From the IMG/VR virus record IMGVR_UViG_3300027743_000040, positions 1 through 46,110 of that record: 46,110 nt of DNA. One strand, 5' to 3'. The stretch is from a virus. The notes below the pieces were generated by a model. That model did no database searches. It saw only the letters and a program-made list of their open reading frames with translations, and was not told the DNA's origin. Position numbers and translations under genes: made by a program. Below are positions 18,145 through 25,971 of the stretch, piece after piece; position 1 is the first letter of the stretch, and each line of letters opens with the position of its first letter.

Positions 18145-19652
18145 CAGTGAAGTGCTTGACCAGGTGTATACTTTCGTAGGTGACCTCGGAGGCTTTCGTC
18201 CTTACTCCATACCCGGCCGACCGTCATATCAGAAGGGATCTTCATTACCCCCCTGTTACCAAAGTCGACTGGAAAGAGGAGACGCTGCTGGATGATCGGC
18301 GCGACGTCAGCCAGCTCGTTGATAGGCACGAGGAAAACCCCAGCGTCATGGACCTGTGCACGTAGATCTGCCCTGAGCGGGCAAAGCTTATTCTTCCTGC
18401 CGATGAAGGATTTGCCGAGGCCATACTCTTTGACGAAGAATTGCTGGACTTGGATAAGACCCTCATTGCAAACGTCGGCGACCAGCGATTGAGGATCGAA
18501 GGCAATGGCGGCGCGGTGGGTCGCAGGGTCCTCCGATCTATCCCAAAAACGGCGTTCTCGATGGAGGCGCGTAGTAATGACACCAGTTTGCATGATCTGG
18601 GCGATAACAGATAACTGCCACTCCGCGATCTCTGGGAACTGAGCAAAATACGCCGCCTGAAATTGCGCAATGATCTCAGTCGGTAGGTTGAGGACCTTGG
18701 CAATAGTCGGCGGCTGTCCGTAATAGTTTGTCGCATGGCCTCCGCGCTTGGCCATATCCCTGTAAGAGAAGTGGCGGTAGTAAGGGCTCTCAGCAATTGC
18801 TCGGTTGAGTTTTCCATCGTCTGTCCAGTCTAGTGAAGGCCAAGTAAGACGAGAGACGCTAGTGTGAAGATCGCTCCCCATACAAGCGTCAATGTAAGCA
18901 GGAGAGCCGCTAATGAACCCCACCGCAATACTCTCAGCTGTCTTAAGATCCAGGTTAAGGATCGCATATCCCTTTGGAGCTGCAATGACTCCACGCGCCC
19001 GATCGGTGAGGTTCTGCGCATTAGTTCCTCGCCCAAACGGATTTTGCTGCGAAGATAGCCGTCCAGTATCAGTTCCACTGGGGCTGAAATTACAACGGAG
19101 AAGAGGAGAACCGGGTTCCAGCCCACGCTTGAAAACGGAGCGTAGTTTAGTAACCTCGCGGTAAGCAAGGATAGCGTTAACGAAAGGCACAGTAATAGGG
19201 TAGTTGGTTCTGATCTTTTCCAACGCTTTGATGTCAGCGACGACCCTTTTGGTTTTTGTCTTGCGGTCATACTGGTGGATCGCAGGGATGCCCAGGTGGG
19301 AATAGAAAAGTTCTGGGACGTCTTTGGTGCTGTTGGGATTGCAAGGTCGGAAGCCAATAGCTGCGCAGAAACGATGCAGAATTGATAGGGCCCGACGCTG
19401 ATCCTTCTCAAGTGCCCAATCGAGTTCCGCAAGTGCGAACTCGTCAATTGGGAAACCTTTAGTGGACATTTCAAGACACAGGGCCATGACGCGCATCTCG
19501 CGGTTATAGGTGATGGCTGTGTGTTCATTGAGCCGGGCTTTCATGACGGGGAGCAGCTGGGCGGTGACCGCGCTGTCCAAGCAATTGTAAAGCTGGTAGG
19601 TGGTGAACGGAGGGAGGTTCGCGGGAATGAAACCCTCTATGATGATCTTCAT
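18141..19652 (-). CDS. DNA polymerase A, polymerase domain with exonuclease motif III
   Basis: A 503-residue family A polymerase. At the N-terminus YQLYNCLDSAVTAQLLPV (19-36) is exonuclease motif III, whose earlier motifs are in the gene before. TDTGRLSSQQNPFGRGTNAQNL (in the 190s to 215) is the template-binding segment. Motif A is LDLKTAE (234-240, D235), motif B RDMAKRGGHATNYYG (298-312) and motif C QVHDAGVF (433-440, H435-D436). The usual Glu after the catalytic Asp is Ala437. It is ATGA-coupled to the gene upstream, with AAGGTGG as ribosome site; a stop three codons before the ATG in this frame fixes the start. Confidence 0.9.
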   Translation of the reverse strand: MKIIIEGFIPANLPPFTTYQLYNCLDSAVTAQLLPVMKARLNEHTAITYNREMRVMALCLEMSTKGFPIDEFALAELDWALEKDQRRALSILHRFCAAIGFRPCNPNSTKDVPELFYSHLGIPAIHQYDRKTKTKRVVADIKALEKIRTNYPITVPFVNAILAYREVTKLRSVFKRGLEPGSPLLRCNFSPSGTDTGRLSSQQNPFGRGTNAQNLTDRARGVIAAPKGYAILNLDLKTAESIAVGFISGSPAYIDACMGSDLHTSVSRLTWPSLDWTDDGKLNRAIAESPYYRHFSYRDMAKRGGHATNYYGQPPTIAKVLNLPTEIIAQFQAAYFAQFPEIAEWQLSVIAQIMQTGVITTRLHRERRFWDRSEDPATHRAAIAFDPQSLVADVCNEGLIQVQQFFVKEYGLGKSFIGRKNKLCPLRADLRAQVHDAGVFLVPINELADVAPIIQQRLLFPVDFGNRGVMKIPSDMTVGRVWSKDESLRGHLRKYTPGQALHW

Positions 19653-20722
19653 TCGTCCACCTTAGCGTCCTTGGCGCTCTTCCGCATAAACTTCCATGCA
19701 GGCTCGTTCAAATATAAGGAGGCAAGGGTTCCGAGATCCTTGAGCAGCTCAGGTTGTAGAGAGTGTTGTAGTATGCTCGTGTCATCACCGTAGTTGCGAA
19801 GCCTGATGGGAATTGGAGCCGCCAGCAGATACTGCGTGTCATATAGCCCATTCTGGAGAACTTTCGGATTGGGTAGCTGAGCGAACTTGTCAATCCAGCG
19901 CCATGCCATAACCTCATCTGCAACAGACCAATAGTTTGGATCAGCGGTAGCATATCGGTCCCAGATGGGAATGCAGATCCCCAGGTTAGGTGTCGAGAAC
20001 GAACAAGTGGTAATTTGAGCGATAGAGGGGGCAGTTTCCAGGTCAACGCCAACGGCCACACTCGGCGTGGACAGGAGACAGTGATAGACGTAGGAGATCT
20101 CGTTGAACGAAGGGTTGACATAGAAGACTCGCTTGGCGGGCGGAGGGAGAGATCCGGTGAGGTAGTCGCGGACCTTGGTCAGGTCGGCCCAAGCGATCGG
20201 GTAGTTGGGCCATTGGTAGAGGATGCTGGCGGGGTGGAACGTGCAGATGGCGTCGCCGCCGAACGGGCTCGGGAAGAACGTCCCACGGAATGAGGTGATG
20301 GCGGACTCCCCGGTGAGGAACCACAGCGCCGTGGCTCCCAATCCCACTATGAGATCAGGATTAAGAGCCTCGAGACGGGATCGGCAAAGCGCCACTTGGT
20401 CACGATATTGCGGTAGGAGGTAACGCTTCTGTAGCGGGGCTCCGAGGTTTCGCCAGTCCAACCCCATTCTCTTGGCCTCGGTCTTGTTGACGGTCCAAGC
20501 GCGGAGGTCATTGTCAGGCGGACGGTCCGTGAAGACATTGAGTATATACCAATGGTCAGCATCGAGGTTGGCGTCCGGCATGAGCTTGTTGCGAAGTAGT
20601 CGGCCGCTGGAGCCGACGAATGGAGCGTTTGCGACTTCTTCTTCAGCGCCTGGCGCTTCACCCAGCAGAACTAGGGTCTTGGGGCTGGAGATTAAGGGAG
20701 GGCTGAACATCTTGTCCCACAT
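19649..20722 (-). CDS. Uracil-DNA glycosylase fused to the first half of a 3'-5' exonuclease
   Basis: A 357-residue two-domain protein. Residues about 14-190 are a family 4/5-like uracil-DNA glycosylase: LLGEAPGAEEEV (19-30, motif 1), PFVGSSGRLLRN and the closing TFHPASIL (161-168). Residues about 198-350 are the front of a family A proofreading domain: exo I VGVDLETAPS (D227, E229), exo II KVLQNGLYDTQYLL (N291, D295) and GDDTSILQHSL. Exo III is at the start of the next gene. The four Fe-S cysteines of family 4 are not in place. It starts behind a GAGGT site and overlaps the methyltransferase gene by 65 bases. Confidence 0.85.
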   Translation of the reverse strand: MWDKMFSPPLISSPKTLVLLGEAPGAEEEVANAPFVGSSGRLLRNKLMPDANLDADHWYILNVFTDRPPDNDLRAWTVNKTEAKRMGLDWRNLGAPLQKRYLLPQYRDQVALCRSRLEALNPDLIVGLGATALWFLTGESAITSFRGTFFPSPFGGDAICTFHPASILYQWPNYPIAWADLTKVRDYLTGSLPPPAKRVFYVNPSFNEISYVYHCLLSTPSVAVGVDLETAPSIAQITTCSFSTPNLGICIPIWDRYATADPNYWSVADEVMAWRWIDKFAQLPNPKVLQNGLYDTQYLLAAPIPIRLRNYGDDTSILQHSLQPELLKDLGTLASLYLNEPAWKFMRKSAKDAKVDE

Positions 20723-22178
20723 TGGTGACCTCGGGGTGAAAGCGCTGGAGAAGGAACCGAGCTACCTCGGCGTTTGCGGGATCGAGTTCAATGCCAAGGA
20801 TACGCGCCGCGCCGAGGTTTCCCGCGGCAGCAAGCGCTGTGCCAGAGCCGCACGTAGGATCGAGAACTGCCGTGTGCTCATCCACGATGAGACGCAGGAA
20901 GTGCGATAGCATCGCGAGGGGCTTTTGGTTGAGGTGGAGCTTTTCAGCATCCAGAGCGCACTCAGTATAGTCCCGATCGAGTTTGGAGATTTTGCGATCG
21001 CCTCGAGAGAACAGGAGTGCAGTCTCGTAACAGTGACGAGGCCTACGTTTGACATCGGACGCGATACCTGAATAGCCCTTGCCCCAGATGAGGGGGTAGG
21101 GTTGGACTGCCACCCATCCGGCGGCGGAGAAGCGTTCGATAAGCCAGGTGTAGTAAGGCATATCGAACCAGATCATGCAGTGTGCGGCCTGGAACGTGAA
21201 CGAGTCCTGGAGGTTGAGGAAGCCATCGACGAGGCTGAAGAAGATGTCAGGATCATCGGCGTAGATGGGGGAGGTGTGGACGGCCGTTTTGCGGGTCCGC
21301 GCTCCGGAGTAGTTCTTGCCGTATGGAGGGTCGAAATGGATGACATCGAACTTGGGGCCTGTGTAGGACTCGGCCCAGTTGAGAAAGTCGTCACAGAGGA
21401 TGATGTCGTTTACTACATCCTGCTTGCGTTGGACTTCTAGCGCGGCTGCGGCGATCTTCCCAGCCTGGATGTCGCTTAGGCTGCGATCGACGTCCTCGAG
21501 AGTTTCCTCCATGGCTGTCCCCAAGTTGATCGCGGACAGGAAAGCTGCGGTTCTCTCCTCTTTAGTCGCGTTAGCAGACACGAGTGGTGGGAGGATAAGA
21601 GAAGCTCCCACAGCAACGTCCAGCCCACGTGAATGTGCTGCAATTCGAGCACGTTGGGCTTTTGCCGTGATGTAGTTAAAGGCTCCGTTGAAAGTCGGGC
21701 AGGTATTGACATTTTCGTCCTTCATTTCTTCGTAGACGGCGAGGACCTTCCCGATCCAGCTATCCGACCGGCCAAGATCCGTGGCCGTGCCCATGTTGGT
21801 CCAGCCGGGGAACGCTAGCAGCCTCATGCCGTGATATTTGCCGACAGCGTGGACTTCTTCTTGCCAAGTCAGCTGCTTGCGGACAAGGTTTTCAGCCAAC
21901 TCGATGAGAAAGGCTTTGATGGGGTTGAGGTGCTCGAAGATCGTGGCCCGGATGGTCAGGAGTTCAAGCTGCATATGCGCGCGAAGGCGGCGCTCACCTG
22001 CGACTAGGGTGCCGTCCTCGCGGACCACGATCGGCTGGATCAGCCCGTGCATCTGGATCGAGGATATAAGGGCGTCGTCAGGGGCCGCCTGTTGGCGCTG
22101 GCGCTCGGCCGGGATGATGATGAGGTCGACGGGGAAGTGGACGACTGTCTCGTCGGCCAAGACGTTATCAGGTAGCAT
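20658..22178 (-). CDS. ParB-domain / N4- or N6-DNA methyltransferase fusion
   Basis: A 506-residue protein. Residues about 12-150 are a ParB/Srx-like nuclease-superfamily domain (VDLIIIPAERQRQQ, LVAGERRLRAHMQL) with a following helix-turn-helix region (TATDLGRSDSWIGKVLAVYE). Residues about 255-480 are an amino-methyltransferase in beta-class order: FDPPYGKN (282-289, DPPY catalytic) first and VLDPTCGSGTALAAAGN (SAM-binding) near 438-454. Such fusions are common in phages and usually modify adenine or cytosine amino groups, protecting the genome or regulating it. No partner restriction gene or parS role is implied. Start is ATG behind GGAAGGG. Confidence 0.85.
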   Translation of the reverse strand: MLPDNVLADETVVHFPVDLIIIPAERQRQQAAPDDALISSIQMHGLIQPIVVREDGTLVAGERRLRAHMQLELLTIRATIFEHLNPIKAFLIELAENLVRKQLTWQEEVHAVGKYHGMRLLAFPGWTNMGTATDLGRSDSWIGKVLAVYEEMKDENVNTCPTFNGAFNYITAKAQRARIAAHSRGLDVAVGASLILPPLVSANATKEERTAAFLSAINLGTAMEETLEDVDRSLSDIQAGKIAAAALEVQRKQDVVNDIILCDDFLNWAESYTGPKFDVIHFDPPYGKNYSGARTRKTAVHTSPIYADDPDIFFSLVDGFLNLQDSFTFQAAHCMIWFDMPYYTWLIERFSAAGWVAVQPYPLIWGKGYSGIASDVKRRPRHCYETALLFSRGDRKISKLDRDYTECALDAEKLHLNQKPLAMLSHFLRLIVDEHTAVLDPTCGSGTALAAAGNLGAARILGIELDPANAEVARFLLQRFHPEVTNVGQDVQPSLNLQPQDPSSAG

Positions 22179-22200
22179 GAATAGACCCTTCCGGAAAGGT

Positions 22201-22299
22201 GGGGAGAGGATAGGGGGGTCCTTCCTCTCCCCAAGTCTACCAGCGGTTGGTTTTAGGGCGCCGCTGGTTTATTGGACTGAGCCTGGAGGATCAGTCCAA
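22201..22299 (-). other. Cluster of three stem-loops between two early genes
   Basis: Three perfect hairpins lie in 99 bases: 22201-22210 with 22223-22232 (10 pairs), 22239-22246 with 22261-22268 (8 pairs), and 22272-22280 with 22291-22299 (9 pairs). The last includes the stop codon of the gene at 22291-22737. None has a clear U-tract. They may act as RNase barriers, attenuators or processing sites that lower expression of the methyltransferase and polymerase genes relative to the recombination genes upstream. Confidence 0.6.
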
Positions 22300-22737
22300 C
22301 GGGGCCGGGTTGTCGAAGCGCATGAACGGAGGCTTCGTGGCGTCCTCGTTCGGCTCATGCTTGAGTTCGATCGAGAACGGGGTGCCGGACGTTGCCAGGG
22401 CTTCCGCCAGTTCCAGCAGGGACAGGTCATCACTGTGACCCATCGCCTTGCCGAAGTCGGTGAAGCGGTAGCGAGCGTCGGGGCTCATCCAGAAGTCGTA
22501 GTGGTATTCCTTGTCGCCAAGGCTGGCGTCTGCCGGCATATCGGCGAGGTCGACGTCTTCGAGCGGCGCGATCAGCTTCATCGGGAAGCGCATCGCTGCG
22601 TTTCCGGATTTGGCGTTGTGCTGCTTCATCATGCCGGTGAAGAGCGCCTGGTAGTGCCCGATCGGGTAGGTGGCGGGGGGCTTGACCTCCCCGACCTTGA
22701 CGTTGGCGAGGTCTGCGAAATTACCCTGTCCAGCCAT
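22291..22737 (-). CDS. Probable OB-fold ssDNA-binding protein (DUF669-like)
   Basis: A 148-residue acidic protein. YPIGHYQALFTGMMKQHN followed by a strand ending MRFPMKLIAPL, and the later ELAEALATSGTPFSIELKHE and KPPFMRFDNP, give the beta-barrel pattern of DUF669-like phage single-strand binding proteins. It lies directly downstream of the Sak4-like ATPase, the usual partner of such proteins in recombination modules. The family match is from pattern only. Confidence 0.55.
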   Translation of the reverse strand: MAGQGNFADLANVKVGEVKPPATYPIGHYQALFTGMMKQHNAKSGNAAMRFPMKLIAPLEDVDLADMPADASLGDKEYHYDFWMSPDARYRFTDFGKAMGHSDDLSLLELAEALATSGTPFSIELKHEPNEDATKPPFMRFDNPAPLD

Positions 22738-22823
22738 GCTGGTTACTCCTGTGTGTGGCGAGAGAAGGGTCCGGTGGGATCCCTGTAGTTGCCACGATGC
22801 CGGTGAGGGACCGGCGGCCCAAA

Positions 22824-22841
22824 TGCTCGCTTACGCGAGCA
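22824..22841 (-). terminator. Hairpin whose loop holds a stop codon
   Basis: On the minus strand TGCTCGC pairs with GCGAGCA around a GTAA loop. GTAA is a GNRA tetraloop and its TAA is the stop codon of the ATPase gene. A short TTT follows. It may be a weak terminator or an mRNA-stabilising end after the strongly promoted ATPase gene. Confidence 0.5.
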
Positions 22842-23613
22842 GATCTCGGAATATGTCGGCCCAGCCGGTTTCGATCGGATAGGTGGGTTTGATGGGGCGG
22901 CTGGTCTTGAGCGCCAGCACCCCGTCCTTGTCGGTGTGGAAGGATCTCGTCTTGCCGAGGATGGAGAGGCTGATCATGTTGTCGAAAGGCTTGGCGACCT
23001 TGGGGCCCAGCTTGTTGCCGAGCGACTCGGGGAACATCGTGATGCTGCCCTCGGCCATCGGGGAGAGGTGCGTGTTGCAGATCACATGGCAGTTGATCGC
23101 GTCCGAGGTGATGTAGTCCAGAAGGGACTCGATGTTTCCCATCGCTGTGCCGTAGTGTTGGATCTCGGGGGGCTTCATGATGTGCCCGTTGGCGAACAGG
23201 ACCATGTTGAGGCTGGCCTTGCCCGCACCGGCGAGGGTGTCGATGACGAGAATGTCCTGTGGAGTCCAATCCCAGATGGGAGGGATGTGTGCGCCGGCCT
23301 CGCCCCAATGCTTTGCGCCGCCTTCGTCGAGCGCGTTCATGGCTCGCTGGAAGGCGTCAGCCTTCGCGATGCCCATACGGGCTCCCATTAGCTTTAGCCG
23401 GTCGCGGAGGGTGATGTAGTGGACGTTGGAGAGGTTGGCGGGTTTCTTGACGAAGCCTCGGAGGACGCCGAGCCCGTTGTCGAAGTCGAGGACGCGGAGG
23501 TTGTAGCCCTGATCGACTAACGGTGCCAAGGCACCGCTCTTGCCGCCACCGCTGTGCCCGACGCACAGGGCCTTGACGACAGTTGCTGACTCGTGTTGAG
23601 TTAGGTCATTCAT
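22831..23613 (-). CDS. Sak4-like RecA-fold ATPase (AAA_24)
   Basis: A 260-residue ATPase. Walker A is GHSGGGKS (19-26), with a preceding strand VVKALCVG. LRVLDFDNGLGVLRG and DILVIDTLAGAGKASL (Walker B) follow, the order seen in AAA_24/Sak4 proteins. Sak4 proteins are RecA-like single-strand annealing recombinases that work with an SSB. Start is ATG behind GGAGG, and a near-perfect sigma70 promoter lies 24-52 bases upstream, so it should be expressed early and strongly. Its stop is in the loop of a hairpin. Confidence 0.8.
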   Translation of the reverse strand: MNDLTQHESATVVKALCVGHSGGGKSGALAPLVDQGYNLRVLDFDNGLGVLRGFVKKPANLSNVHYITLRDRLKLMGARMGIAKADAFQRAMNALDEGGAKHWGEAGAHIPPIWDWTPQDILVIDTLAGAGKASLNMVLFANGHIMKPPEIQHYGTAMGNIESLLDYITSDAINCHVICNTHLSPMAEGSITMFPESLGNKLGPKVAKPFDNMISLSILGKTRSFHTDKDGVLALKTSRPIKPTYPIETGWADIFRDLLA

Positions 23614-23636
23614 TGGGAACCTCCGGCAAGAGTTGA

Positions 23637-23665
23637 ATTATACCAAAACGGCTTCAGGATGTCAA
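23637..23665 (-). promoter_or_regulatory. Consensus sigma70 promoter for the ATPase gene
   Basis: On the minus strand: TTGACA (23660-23665), 17-base spacer, TATAAT (23637-23642). This is a full consensus match and gives a start near 23630 with a leader of under 20 bases. The -35 box overlaps the last codon of the upstream gene. Confidence 0.9.
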
Positions 23666-23976
23666 GCATCTGTCCCGTCTTTGTTGACAGTGTTGTCGTC
23701 CGCGTAGGTGGCTCGACGGGCCTCGGGGATCCTCCAGGTCCCATCGTTAACCTTTCGCCATTCCTCCATTTGGTCCGCAGACTCTTCCGCGGCCGAGCAC
23801 ATCCGCAGGTCGTCCTCATCGCGGGCACCGAGGATGACCTCGCGGCGCCGGACATCAGCCCATAGGCGGAGCAGGGCTGGGGCCTGCGGGTCACGACCGA
23901 GCAGGGTGAAGATCGGCTCGTCATCGAGGGCCCGAGCGTAGCAATCGAAGGTGTCAGGGTTGGTTTTAGTTCCCAT
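23662..23976 (-). CDS. Unknown early protein
   Basis: A 104-residue acidic protein (LRLWADVRRREVILGARDED, MEEWRKVNDGTWRIPEARRA). It overlaps the preceding gene by 11 bases; its last codons carry the -35 box of the ATPase promoter. No family recognised. Confidence 0.7.
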   Translation of the reverse strand: MGTKTNPDTFDCYARALDDEPIFTLLGRDPQAPALLRLWADVRRREVILGARDEDDLRMCSAAEESADQMEEWRKVNDGTWRIPEARRATYADDNTVNKDGTDA

Positions 23977-24259
23977 CGGTGATGTCCTTGTTGAGCTGAA
24001 TGGCGCGGGTGACTCCAGGCTCTTTCATCCGTTCAGGATGATCGCGCTTGAAGGCCCGAAACTCGGCGACGCGATCCTGCACAGCCTGATCGTGGTGGTC
24101 ATCTAGCACAAGGCTGTGATAGTATTGAAGCACCAGCAGGGCGTAGTGATCACGAGCGCGGAAGATGATAACGGGCTCGTCGTCGGGGATAATCTCACCG
24201 CTGACGCGGTTGACGAAGTGTCCATCCTCGAATTTGAACTTACGGTCTTCAGCCATCAT
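23966..24259 (-). CDS. Unknown early protein
   Basis: A 97-residue protein starting MMAEDRKFKFEDGHF. The ATG at 24259 forms an ATGA overlap with the nuclease stop, so this start is preferred to an upstream one at 24280; the second ATG at 24256 is an alternative. DEPVIIFRARDHYALLVLQYYHSL forms a strand and helix; the C-terminal half is charged. No family recognised. Confidence 0.7.
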   Translation of the reverse strand: MMAEDRKFKFEDGHFVNRVSGEIIPDDEPVIIFRARDHYALLVLQYYHSLVLDDHHDQAVQDRVAEFRAFKRDHPERMKEPGVTRAIQLNKDITDGN

Positions 24260-25269
24260 CTGTTCTCCAGCGGGTTCCACCCCGGCTTGGCTGTGTAGTG
24301 CATGGCGAGGTGGCGATCGCGGAACTCGGGCGGCTGCCGGCAGATGCCTTTGAACTCGCAGAAGTAGCAGCTGGCTGTGTTCATCGGGTAGTAGCCCCGC
24401 AGGGCGTAGTTAACCGCGTGCTCGGTCGCCATGCTGACCAGCTGGAAGTATTCCTCGATCTGGCCGGGAGTGCGCTTGGTTTCCACACGCTGGAAGCGGG
24501 CCGACCCCACCAGCAGCCCAATGCCATCAATCCAGGTGCTCTTGATCGGCTTAGGGAAGATGATCTGGCCGGCAGCTGTGTAGCCCGTCATCTGGTGGGA
24601 TAGATCGAACATTTCAAACATCTGACGGCTGAGAGCCTTGGACGTCTTGTAGTCCACGTTGTGAAGCGAGTCATTGAACTCAACAACACGGTCGAGGTGC
24701 CCGCAAAGTAATACCTGCGCTTGACCAGCCAGCTCAATTGGGAGGGCAACTCGGAACGAGAGTTCCACAGCTGGCGAACCGTCAGAGAGGATATATGTCT
24801 TGAAAGCGTCGGATGCGTAGTTCTCGAGATACCATACCACGGCTCGGAAGAGGTAGTAGCGGGTTCGGATCTTGGTGTTGCGGAGCGTGATCCCGTCATC
24901 GTCCTCAGAAGTCTTGTCAGCCAGGTCATCGACTTCCTCGTCAATTGGGAGGGTGGCGGTCATGGGGTGAGCCAGCAGCATCTTCACCGCCTCGAAGACG
25001 CCTTCATCATGGTCATCGCCAGATGCTCGAGACAGATGATAGTATTCTGCGCCCTTGTGGAAGAGGATGCCGAAGACGAGAGCGATGGCGAAGGATGTGC
25101 TGTTGCTGACTTGGCCCTGCACAATGCTGTATTGGTAGCGTCGCGGGCAGGACAAGATGTTGGTAAGGCTGACGCTGTCCCACGCATACTGCACGGGGAC
25201 GCCGTTGACGAGGGCGAAGGGGCTGTCAGGGCCCTCAGCCGAAGCGGCGAGAACATGGTCCATGCTCAT
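24256..25269 (-). CDS. Cas4/AddB-like PD-(D/E)XK exonuclease with Fe-S ligands
   Basis: A 337-residue nuclease. GILFHKGAEYYHL (68-80) has the conserved His. CGHLDRVVEFND (189-200, D193) and NVDYKTSK (204-211, D206 and K208) are the PD-(D/E)XK core. Four cysteines, C41 (SCPRRYQYS) and C301, C304, C310 (CYFCEFKGIC), are spaced as in the 4Fe-4S clusters of Cas4 and AddB. It probably resects DNA ends for the Sak4-like ATPase. It is ATGA-coupled to the genes on both sides. Confidence 0.85.
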   Translation of the reverse strand: MSMDHVLAASAEGPDSPFALVNGVPVQYAWDSVSLTNILSCPRRYQYSIVQGQVSNSTSFAIALVFGILFHKGAEYYHLSRASGDDHDEGVFEAVKMLLAHPMTATLPIDEEVDDLADKTSEDDDGITLRNTKIRTRYYLFRAVVWYLENYASDAFKTYILSDGSPAVELSFRVALPIELAGQAQVLLCGHLDRVVEFNDSLHNVDYKTSKALSRQMFEMFDLSHQMTGYTAAGQIIFPKPIKSTWIDGIGLLVGSARFQRVETKRTPGQIEEYFQLVSMATEHAVNYALRGYYPMNTASCYFCEFKGICRQPPEFRDRHLAMHYTAKPGWNPLENR

Positions 25270-25517
25270 GCGCGGGTCTCCCTGCTATAGGTGCGGTAGT
25301 GCTTGCGCTCGGAGAGGACCTCAGCCACATCGGCGAGGAAGAAGAGCGAGCTGTGGTAATCAGGGTAGCGGCGCGCGATGGACTGAATTTCCTCGCACGG
25401 GACCACGCTGAGTTCGGCGGCGGAGCGGCCATAGATGATGAGGCTGAGGGACTTAAGCCCTTCCCGGCGAGGGATAAGGTTAAGCTGGCAGCGGCGGTGG
25501 TGATTGGGAACCTGCAT
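25266..25517 (-). CDS. Unknown small early protein
   Basis: An 83-residue protein with a mixed sequence (LSLIIYGRSAAELSVVPCEE; YPDYHSSLFFLADVAEVLSE). Its stop overlaps the nuclease start (ATGA), suggesting co-translation with the nuclease. No family recognised. Confidence 0.7.
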   Translation of the reverse strand: MQVPNHHRRCQLNLIPRREGLKSLSLIIYGRSAAELSVVPCEEIQSIARRYPDYHSSLFFLADVAEVLSERKHYRTYSRETRA

Positions 25518-25520
25518 TGA

Positions 25521-25757
25521 TTAGTCCTTGAAGATCTTGAGTTGGGCCAGCAGGGCCTTGGTGTTCGCGGCCTTCTGGGCCTCGTCCACAGGGATGGCCT
25601 TGGCCTTGGCTGAGTCGGCTTTGGCCTTGTCAGGCTTGCCGGTTTTGACGAACAGGTCGCGCCGCCGGCGCAAGTCCTGGACGACGATTTCGACCTCGTC
25701 ATCCGTCAACTCAAGCGTCGGCCGGGATAGGAGGGAATAGGCGTCAGGTTGGTCCAT
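25521..25757 (-). CDS. Small charged helical protein
   Basis: A 78-residue protein with an early helix (LTDDEVEIVVQDLRRRRDLF) and a Lys/Ala-rich second half (KAKADSAKAKA). Start chosen at 25757: GGAGG lies eight bases upstream, and it overlaps the ribbon-helix-helix gene by 14 bases. No function assigned. Confidence 0.65.
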   Translation of the reverse strand: MDQPDAYSLLSRPTLELTDDEVEIVVQDLRRRRDLFVKTGKPDKAKADSAKAKAIPVDEAQKAANTKALLAQLKIFKD

Positions 25758-25971
25758 TGGTTGGGTCCTCCGCAGGAAGGGCAGAGACAACCTTGCGGAT
25801 GTCCTGCACGGTGTCACCGCTCAGCTGCTGGTTCTTGTAGCGCTCGAGGAGCGCCAGCATCGTCCAGCGCACGAGGGTGCTGAACTTCTGGCCGGTAGCG
25901 GCGCGGATCTGGTTGGCGACTCCTTTGGGAAGTCGGACGGTGTGAGTTTCGTCAGCTAATGGGGCTGGCAT
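25744..25971 (-). CDS. Ribbon-helix-helix-like DNA-binding protein
   Basis: A 75-residue protein. THTVRLPKGVANQIRAATGQ followed by STLVRWTMLALLERYKNQ fits an Arc/CopG-type fold: an N-terminal strand, then two helices. Such dimers repress promoters; a target could be one of the early promoters, but none is shown. It is the only clear small regulator candidate I see. Confidence 0.6.
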   Translation of the reverse strand: MPAPLADETHTVRLPKGVANQIRAATGQKFSTLVRWTMLALLERYKNQQLSGDTVQDIRKVVSALPAEDPTNGPT

